Origin: Phytophthora quininea
Lineage: Eukaryota > Oomycota > Peronosporomycetes > Peronosporales > Peronosporaceae
Reading direction: 5' to 3'
Length of the DNA stretch: 41,783 bases
Assembly (NCBI GenBank): GCA_011947345.1
Contig: JAAVTG010000404.1
Span: 1 to 41,783, forward strand
The translations under genes and the position numbers were made by a program. The notes below the pieces were generated by a model. It ran no database searches, was not told the origin of the DNA, and was given only the letters and a program-made list of their open reading frames with translations. The first letter of the stretch is position 1. Every line of letters starts with the position of its first letter. Below are positions 35,224 to 41,783 of this stretch, piece after piece.

Positions 35224-36706
35224 ATGGTCTCTGCGCGCACGGAGCTGCGTCGGCTGCTGGAGCTGGCGCTTCCCGGCGCCTTGTCCACCTACTGCTTCTT
35301 CGCCATCTCCGTCACCGAGCTGGGCGTCGTGGGCCACTTGGGCGTGGACGAACTGGCCGCCGTGGCCTACGCGCAAATGTGCCTGGATCTGTCGATGCTC
35401 GTCTGCATGCAGGGCCTGAACGCCGGCATGAACGCACTGTGCTCGCAAGCGTTCGGCGCCAAGAACTTCCACTTACTGGGTGAGTACGCGCTGCTCACGA
35501 GTCTGCTGCTCACGGTGGCCTGTGTGCCGCTCGCCCTGCTGTGGTGGAATTTGGGCGGCCTCTTGCTTTGGGCGGGCGTCGCGGACCGCGTGGCGGCGCT
35601 CGCGGGCGTCTACTGCCGCCTGTCACTGCTGTGGCTCTGGCCGCGCAGCATGTTCCAAGTGCTTTCGTGCTTCTACCAGGCGCAGCAGATTGTGCAACCC
35701 ACGGCGGTCTTCAACGTGCTGGCAGTGCTGCTCAACGGCTTCTGCGTGGTCGGACTCACCCACGGGCGGTTCGGGCTGCCGGAGCTTGGCTTTGTCGGAT
35801 GTCCGCTGGGCACTGCCATAGCGACATCGATGCGACTACTGGGCTACGTGGTGTACATGAACGTCTACCGCAAGTACCATCGGCGCTGTGCCTGGCGCTG
35901 CGACGGCAGCTTCCTCGATCCCAGCATCATGCGCAACCTCTTGGCGGTGGGGCTGCCGCTTGCGGGCGGCACGCTCTTTGAGAACGCGCAGTTCATCACG
36001 ATGACGCTCTTCGCCGCCTCGATCGGGGAAATCCAGCTCGGCACACAACGCCATGATGGAGCTCTTCTTCTTCGCCACGAGTCCGTTGTACGCGGTGGTC
36101 ACCGCTGCCGTCACGCGTATGGGGACGCATCTTGAGCCGGCAAGCCGTCGCAGGCGCTTCTCGCGGCACAGGTCTGCGGGTTCTGCATCGCGATACTCAC
36201 GATCGTGAACGGCATCGCTGTGGTGAGTGCGCGGGACCAGCTAGGCAGACTTTTCTCGGACGACCCACAAGTCGTCGCCACCTTCAGCCAGATCTGCGGG
36301 CTCGCAGCGCTGGCCTATTTCATCCTGGCCTTCTTCTACTACTCATTCGTGAGCTGTTTTGTCACTATTTGCTTTTGCATTATTTGCTAACGCGCTGTGA
36401 TTGTTTTTATGGCAGGCGGTGCTGAAGGCGCAGGCACGGCCGATGCCGATCATGGCCGGATTCGCAGTTGGTGCCTGGCTCGTGGGCGTGCCTGCGGCGT
36501 ACGTGCTGGGCGTGCAGACGCAGACCAACCTGCTCGGTGTCTGGCACGGCATGATCTGCGGCTACGCGGTGACCTCGGCCATCGGCTTCGCGGTGGCATT
36601 CGGCCGGCCCAACTGGCAGCGCGAGGCCGACCGCGCTGTCGCGCGTTCGCATCTCAAAGAGAAGGAGCTGGCGTCGCCGCGCGAGTCGGACGTGCTGCTC
36701 GCGTAG
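35224..36706 (+). CDS. MATE-family efflux transporter
   Basis: About 472 aa with twelve likely membrane segments. Exons are 35224-36348 and 36416-36706; the 67-bp intron has branch GCTAAC. Typical MATE sequences are visible: ELALPGALSTYCFFAIS, then GMNALCSQAFGAKN, then LLNGFCVVG, then NLLAVGLPLAGG and LGVWHGMICGYAVTS. Two frame breaks occur, at about 36043-36049 (a CA unit missing) and at about 36131-36137 (one G missing). They separate ASIGEIQLG from NAMMELFFFATSPLYAVV and from AGKPSQALLAAQVCG. MATE proteins exchange H+ or Na+ for organic cations and drugs; the substrate here is unknown. The C-terminal tail is short and charged. Confidence 0.88.
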
Positions 36707-39102
36707 TGGTGCGCTGCACCATCAACACGGAGATTTATGCGCGATTGAGACGCCCTTTCTCGTCTAGCGATGTGGACGCTCGATTCGATACCTGCACATT
36801 TCGACGACGAGCGCTTCAACGTGGAAGTGAGCAGTGCTGGTCTCGATGTAGGGCACGCCACCGCAGGCCGAGCTCCTCGCGCCAGCGCACGCCATATACG
36901 TTGCATCCCAGGCGCGACCAATACAGACCGCGGCGGGGTCTTCAACGTGGAGGACTTCAACGCGGTCTTTCTTATTCGGCCGCGGTCTCTGCTTACGACC
37001 GTGATGACTCGTTATGCCGACCGGAGCTGTCGTGATCGCTGCGACAGCGGGGCTTCATTGTGAGTAGACCACAACTCGACGCAGGGCCGGAAAATCCGCC
37101 ACCCCAGTCGTGCAAGTGCATTCCAACCGAGTCAAGGTCGCGTTCCGGTCTGTTGGACTCGAAACTCGATCGGCTTGGATGGTCGAGCCTTCGGCCACCA
37201 ACCACCTCGCTCGGACCTGCAACCAGCCTTCAGCAGTCTGTCCCAGCGCATTCGAAAAGCGCAGCCGATCCGAGACCGCAACGAGCACACATTCCAAGCC
37301 AAAGCTACCGCCGCGCTCGGTCCCAGGAGAGGGTTTTCGTCGAAGAGGTGCATGGGGAGACGTTGCCTTTGGGGTCGCGGTCCAAAAGACCTCCGAGACC
37401 GCGCTAATGGATGGCAGCGCGGGCGACACTATTCCCCTGCTTCCAGTGCTCTGCCGACCGTCGATGAGTTGCCGTTGGGCGGCATCCAATCTGTCAGCCG
37501 ATCACGGCGGCGACGACCGCGGGCAAGGGCGTGATTCAGCGGCGAGCCTCGATGACGAAGAACTGGGGCTAGTGCGGCTGCGGCCAGCTCCTCGCGACAT
37601 GCGGGCGCCGGCAGCAATTCAACCTGCACTTGCCTTTGGGCACGGGCCACGTCAGATCAGTATGCCGCAGTCGGACATCCCACGCCCGCACCGCCTTCGG
37701 TCCACCCCCGGCCGCGACCCTGGGCAGTCTCCAAGCCTCGTCGAGAGCTTGTTGCCTCGCGCCGCCGCAACTAACTTTGCGCGCTCGACGGATGGTTAGG
37801 CGCTGCCCCGAGACGACCGAGAAACTCAGTGCCGCTGCGCCATCCCAACGGCGTCCTCGACGACATGTTATCACGACGCACTGGGCGTGATGGCAGCTCC
37901 AAGGCAGAAACGTGCGTTTCAGAGGGAAAATGCAGTCGAGAGCTCGATGCGGAGCGCGAGCCGCCACCAATCTCTCGACGGTCTGCCCCGGTCGCAGCAG
38001 TCGTCTGCAGCACCTGCATTCTTATCCTGGATATGTACCGGCGAGCTTCGCTGGGGGCAACCCGACAACGCCGATTGCGTCGAGACGCGAGTTTACCCGG
38101 CAAGCGCATTCAAAGACCAACGCCGCTTGCTGTCGACGCAACACGCCGCCGCCATCGCATATCACACGCTTCGGTCGGTGGTTAAGCCGCCACCAAGGCC
38201 GCGACGACAGCTAGGCCGTCTTGTGGAGACTCTGGAGAGCGAGTCGCTTGGACCAGCTGAGGGGGATCCGTACGCCGCCATGATTCGGGGGCGCTGCTGT
38301 CGCAGATCACCGATGCTGCCGAGCCGAACTCGATCTCCGTGTCCACAGCTACAACGACATCATGGTCGCCACAGGGCGTCATCAGCTTCCGCCTGCGAGG
38401 ACCAGCTCGAGGTCGTCCGGCCGCGGCCACCGGTGGCCCACAACGCTCGGCGTTGCAGTGCTGTATAAGGCGGCGACGTTGCCCGCTCGTTTTCGGGCCG
38501 GGTGCACTTCGCGCCAAGGTAAAGACTCATCGCCCTCGGGCGTTTAACGGTCCGCGGTGCATCGCCGGGGAACGAGGCTTCGTGTCGGCCTGCCAGCGGC
38601 CAGCGGCGAGGACGGCGGGCCGCAGTAACGCGGCGGCGATTTTGCAGCCTGCCGCCGCCAACCGGCCACACCAGCATCATTTGCGAGTGAGAGCACGTCG
38701 CGCGTTGCAGTCCGGATTAAAAAATGGTTTTCTCTTTAACTTGACGTTCGTATGCCGCGCGACGGTTGGCTCGCCGCCACGAAATCACTGGGAGTTTGCA
38801 TGCCGCCGCGAAGGTAGCCGCGCCGTAGACGCGCCGGTCCCGACCTCGTGAGAAAAAGCTTCGAAGTGGGTACGGGGCTGCTGTGTGGACCGCCAGGCTT
38901 TCGCCGCGTCGCGGCAGTGCAAGTTGGGGGCCGCCCGGGCATACAAACGCGCAGATCCAGAGCGGGCTAGGGGCCCGCTCTCTGGCGCCCGGTATGCGCA
39001 CTCGGGCTCAGTATGTCTGGCCAGCTTCCAATTTCCCGCACTTGGCTCCAGTATACTGCCCGCGAAAAAGGAACGGCTCGCTCCCGCTTCGCTCGGCGCT
39101 GC
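36707..39102. other. GC-rich stretch without recognisable genes
   Basis: Many medium-length open frames exist on both strands, as expected from high GC content. None has a recognisable domain, a consistent start or a plausible splice structure. The longest is 37110-37799 (plus). No tRNA or obvious long repeat was found by eye. It may be decayed transposon sequence or a long regulatory or untranslated region. Confidence 0.4.
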
Positions 39103-39120
39103 TCATTCGGTCATTTGCAG
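39103..39120 (+). promoter_or_regulatory. Oomycete Inr plus flanking promoter region
   Basis: TCATTCG, two bases, then CATTTGCAG resemble the initiator and flanking element. The site is about 75-90 bases before ATG 39195 and argues against using the longer GTG-started frame of the RING gene. Confidence 0.45.
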
Positions 39121-39194
39121 GCGTTCTGGCACGACGTTCCGGCAGCGGCGAGCGCGACAGCAAAGTATCTTCCCAGCCACAACCTTTCTCGACC

Positions 39195-39959
39195 ATGGAC
39201 ATCACCGTGCGCGTCGAGGTGCAGTACGTGGCGCCCGAGCGCGCGCTGATCCGCGACGTGCTGCAGATGTTCCGCACGCCGGCCTGGGTGCGCTTCATGG
39301 TGCGCTACATCTCGCCGCACCTCAAGAACGCCGCGCCCGCCGACAAGACGGTCATGGACAGTCTGGACGCCTGGCAGGTCCGCGGAAGCAACAGCAGCAG
39401 CAACAACATTGACAGCCCTATCAACAGCAGCAAAATCGGCGCCAAGCGGCCGCTGCCCGACGCCGCCGACGGCGACGGCGACGACTGCAACTGCGTCATC
39501 TGCCTCTCGGAGCTGCAGGACGGTGACGACGCGCCCGTGGCGCTGCCCTGCGGCCACCAGTTCCACCTGCCGTGCATCCGCTCGTGGCTCAAGCTGCGCA
39601 GCACGTGCCCGAGCTGCCGCTTCCAGTTCCGCAAGGCCTTCAGCGGCTCGTACGCCGTGCGCACGCTCAACTCGGCGCTGCTGCTCAAGCAGGAGCACCG
39701 GCCGCTTCCCAAGGAGCAGATCCTCAACACGTGCGTGGGCCGCGAGACCGTGCGCGCCGTGGTCAACGTGACGCTCAGCCAGATCGCCGCCCACGCCAAG
39801 CAGAGCCAGTACCCGTGCGTGCTCAACGCGCTCATGATGCACTCGAACGGCGACAGCTTCACGGAGGTGGCGGCGCCCGAGCCCGCGCTGGCCAAGCGCA
39901 ACGAGAAGGACACAGACGACGGCAGCGAGCCGCGAGCCAAGCGGCTGCGCGTGGCCTGA
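39195..39959 (+). CDS. RING-H2 finger protein, probable E3 ubiquitin ligase
   Basis: Intact 254-aa protein from ATG 39195 in a good context (CGACCATGGAC). The N-terminal 60 residues ([20 protein letters not shown]) are unrecognised. A Ser/Asn-rich linker with CAG/AAC-type codon runs follows. The RING-H2 finger (about 39487-39620) reads [20 protein letters not shown], then [20 protein letters not shown] and SC. All eight zinc ligands are present with H at positions four and five. The tail ends with basic [11 protein letters not shown], a possible nuclear signal. RING-H2 proteins transfer ubiquitin from E2 enzymes; the target is unknown. The frame extends back to a GTG at 38883 but the promoter element lies inside that extension. 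Confidence 0.88.
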   Translation: MDITVRVEVQYVAPERALIRDVLQMFRTPAWVRFMVRYISPHLKNAAPADKTVMDSLDAWQVRGSNSSSNNIDSPINSSKIGAKRPLPDAADGDGDDCNCVICLSELQDGDDAPVALPCGHQFHLPCIRSWLKLRSTCPSCRFQFRKAFSGSYAVRTLNSALLLKQEHRPLPKEQILNTCVGRETVRAVVNVTLSQIAAHAKQSQYPCVLNALMMHSNGDSFTEVAAPEPALAKRNEKDTDDGSEPRAKRLRVA

Positions 39960-41291
39960 GAAGACGTCGTTCGGAAGCATTGTAAAGAGACTATATAGGA
40001 GTGTAAGAGCAACGAGACCGCGGTTTTGCCATGACAATGCAGTCAACGCAGCGTGCTGTGCCATCGAGTTGCTGTCGTGGCCGGGAGCGAGGCTGAGGTC
40101 GCGAGAATCTCGACGTCGGGTCCTGCAATCTGCCGCGCTCGTTTACCAAGGGAGCGCTTCGTCGCCACGAGGGTCCGCGATTACGCGTTGGGCCGGCAGC
40201 GCGTGTAATAAGACGGGGCGAGGCAAGTGCAAGGAGCGTCCCGGCGCGATTTGCGGCGGCGGGCGATAATCACCAGCGCTGTGTCGAGCCGAGGTCCACC
40301 TCTTGTCGACAGCGCGGTGCATGGAGCGTCAGCGGCGAAGACACCGGAGACCGAGCGCGCCGAGTCTCCGTCGGCAAAGGTTTCCGGGGACTGACGAAGG
40401 CGTCCGGCGTGGCGGAGCGGAGCTGCTGGTCGCTGCGACACAAGCAGGCGACCGGCGATTGCGGCCACGGCGCGCTGGACTCGACCGAGTGCGCCGGCAA
40501 ACTCCTCGGATGTGTGGGTTCCCCTCCCTTCCGACTGATTTTCAAGACATCAACGCCGCCCTCTGCTGGAAGGCTGCAGCGGCTGGCGACGCGCAGACCT
40601 CCGTGTCCGTCGCGCTCTGCAGACAGTTGGCGTGTTGACTGCGCGCGAGGACTGGGGAGGGGGGCTCTGGCCGCAGGGCTTGTCTTTGGCTCGTTCCCAC
40701 CCTCGCCTTGCCGCCTCACGAGTCGTGACGGGATGCTTGACCACCGCCAGCCAGCGAGCGAGCTCAGACCGCTTGGTCGCCATTCGATCAGTCTTGAGCG
40801 GGTACCACCGCGGCGCGATTACGAGCCATTAGTCGAAACAAGGCGGCGACGGTGGCCGTGGCCGCCGAAGAAGCTTCTCCGCCGAGCATGGCGTTTTGAC
40901 TTGACAAGCGCCGAGGACGCCTTGCATGCAAAGCTGCTGCTGATTGTCACCACGTCACCAGCGTCGAGGAATGCATGCACCGTGGACACCGCCAGAGCCG
41001 GCGCCTCGCCACAAACCACCGATTTCCGAGCGCGGGAAACCCGGCCCCGATCGCTTGCACTGCACTTGAGGCGGCTCGCCTGTCTCGGGGAGCCGCAGTC
41101 ATCGCGGCGCCTGGTTTCTGCCGTCGTGTTGGTCCATGCGCAGGCATGCTCTATCGGGGCATTATGCACATAAAAAGCCAAAAACCCTTTGAAACTCTCC
41201 AGGAGTGCCCATTTTGCCGCTCGGATTCTAGGCTGTTGAAGGAGTTCTCCAGCCAACATTTGCTGTTACCTACATACCGACACGTTGGGAG
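39960..41291. other. GC-rich stretch without recognisable genes
   Basis: Both strands carry open frames of 60-250 codons without domains or consistent starts. The composition resembles 36707-39102. From about 41150 the base composition drops in GC, marking a change of sequence origin towards the right edge. Confidence 0.4.
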
Positions 41292-41771
41292 TTGATACAC
41301 GATGCATGCCACTTTCTGTTGAAGAACTACGTTCGTCTTGGGATTCTCCAAGACGAAAAGGCTAACACGAAATCGAGTGACGCATGGTGGTTGTGCCTAT
41401 TTGTGGTCTGCAAGTTGACCGAGAAGATCCGCGCCTGCTTTCGCAAGCTGCAGTATAAAACGGTTACTATGCGCGAACAATACGCTGCTCTGAATGAACT
41501 CCACTTATCACTGGCGTTGAAATTTGAAAGCGAAATGACGAAGGTGAGCCAACTGTCGATTCACCAAAGGTCTCTGAGCATTAACCGTGATGCTGCCTTC
41601 ACTCAAGAGACCTTTTCGACAAGATTGCCACGGGACACCACAATGTTCATACATGCCGTCAAGGAGCTGAAGTGGGTTTCGCTGGCATGGCTCTGGACCA
41701 ACCAAACATCCACGAGCATCAAGACGGCGAAGAGACTTTGGAAGTTTCAGCGCATCTGGCGGACATGGTAG
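41292..41771 (+). mobile_element. Transposon-like open frame at the right edge
   Basis: A 159-codon frame without an ATG at its beginning. Segments such as SDAWWLCLFVVCKLTEKI and REQYAALNELHLSLAL recall the helical part of hAT-like transposon proteins found in many copies in Phytophthora. The recall is of pattern, not of an alignment, so the family is uncertain. Lower GC than the preceding kilobase fits an inserted element. The upstream part is in other frames and contains CPFCRSDSRLLKEF, a possible zinc-binding start. Confidence 0.3.
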
Positions 41772-41783
41772 ACGAAGATACCC

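Noticed and set aside
37110..37799. 229-codon plus-strand open frame
   Set aside because: It lies in GC-rich sequence with equally long frames on the other strand, has no domain and no neighbouring splice structure.
40409..41173. 254-codon plus-strand open frame
   Set aside because: Arg/Ser/Pro-rich reading typical of chance frames in GC-rich DNA; no ATG at its beginning and no domain.

Overview
The window looks like nuclear DNA of a peronosporalean oomycete, most likely Phytophthora or a close relative. The evidence is: small GT-AG introns (about 45-83 bp) in compact genes; oomycete-type core promoters (an Inr TCANTYY followed by a CAWTTTNYY-like flanking element) just upstream of several ATGs; a secreted RXLR/dEER-like effector candidate plus a second, degenerate effector-like pair; and expanded multidomain WW/FYVE proteins. 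No species can be named from sequence alone.

Layout: 1-920 is the 3' part of a ZADH2/prostaglandin-reductase-3-like oxidoreductase. 1069-16114 holds five paralogous D-isomer 2-hydroxyacid dehydrogenases on alternating strands (1069+, 9894-, 11256+, 12513-, 14972+), interleaved with an effector candidate (2572), protein farnesyltransferase beta (3058-4418), a disordered protein (4491-5510, minus), a long mitochondrial PPR protein (5980-9832) and an unrecognised spliced gene (13698-14848). 16115-18460 is accessory: a duplicated 3' flank, a TA-flanked decayed DNA transposon, and two tandem effector-like genes, one dead. 18690-21016 encodes a CblC (MMACHC-like) domain fused to an asparagine-synthase-like PP-loop domain and a C-terminal zinc ribbon; this is the most unusual gene here. 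21130-24196 holds a secreted S33 peptidase and a truncated paralogue that shares a near-identical tract with it. 24932-26758 holds a small secreted beta/gamma-crystallin-like protein and OSCP1. 26901-33603 (minus) is one giant WW-FYVE-ARM-zinc-ribbon gene. 33955-34983 (minus) is an amino-methyltransferase with an NPPFG motif, divergent from a MATE transporter (35224-36706). 39195-39959 is a RING-H2 protein lying between two GC-rich stretches without recognisable genes, and the right edge carries a transposon-like open frame.

Reading caution: most long genes carry one-base frame breaks, nearly always at short homopolymers and nearly always explained by one missing base, with conserved protein on both sides. 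I interpret these as homopolymer undercalls in the sequence, not as mass pseudogenisation. Real decay is supported only for the effector copy at 18050-18460, the truncated peptidase copy at 23262-24196 and the transposon. Functionally the region mixes housekeeping genes (prenylation, mitochondrial RNA metabolism, cobalamin handling) with fast-evolving secreted genes, as expected at the edge of a gene-dense block in an oomycete genome.
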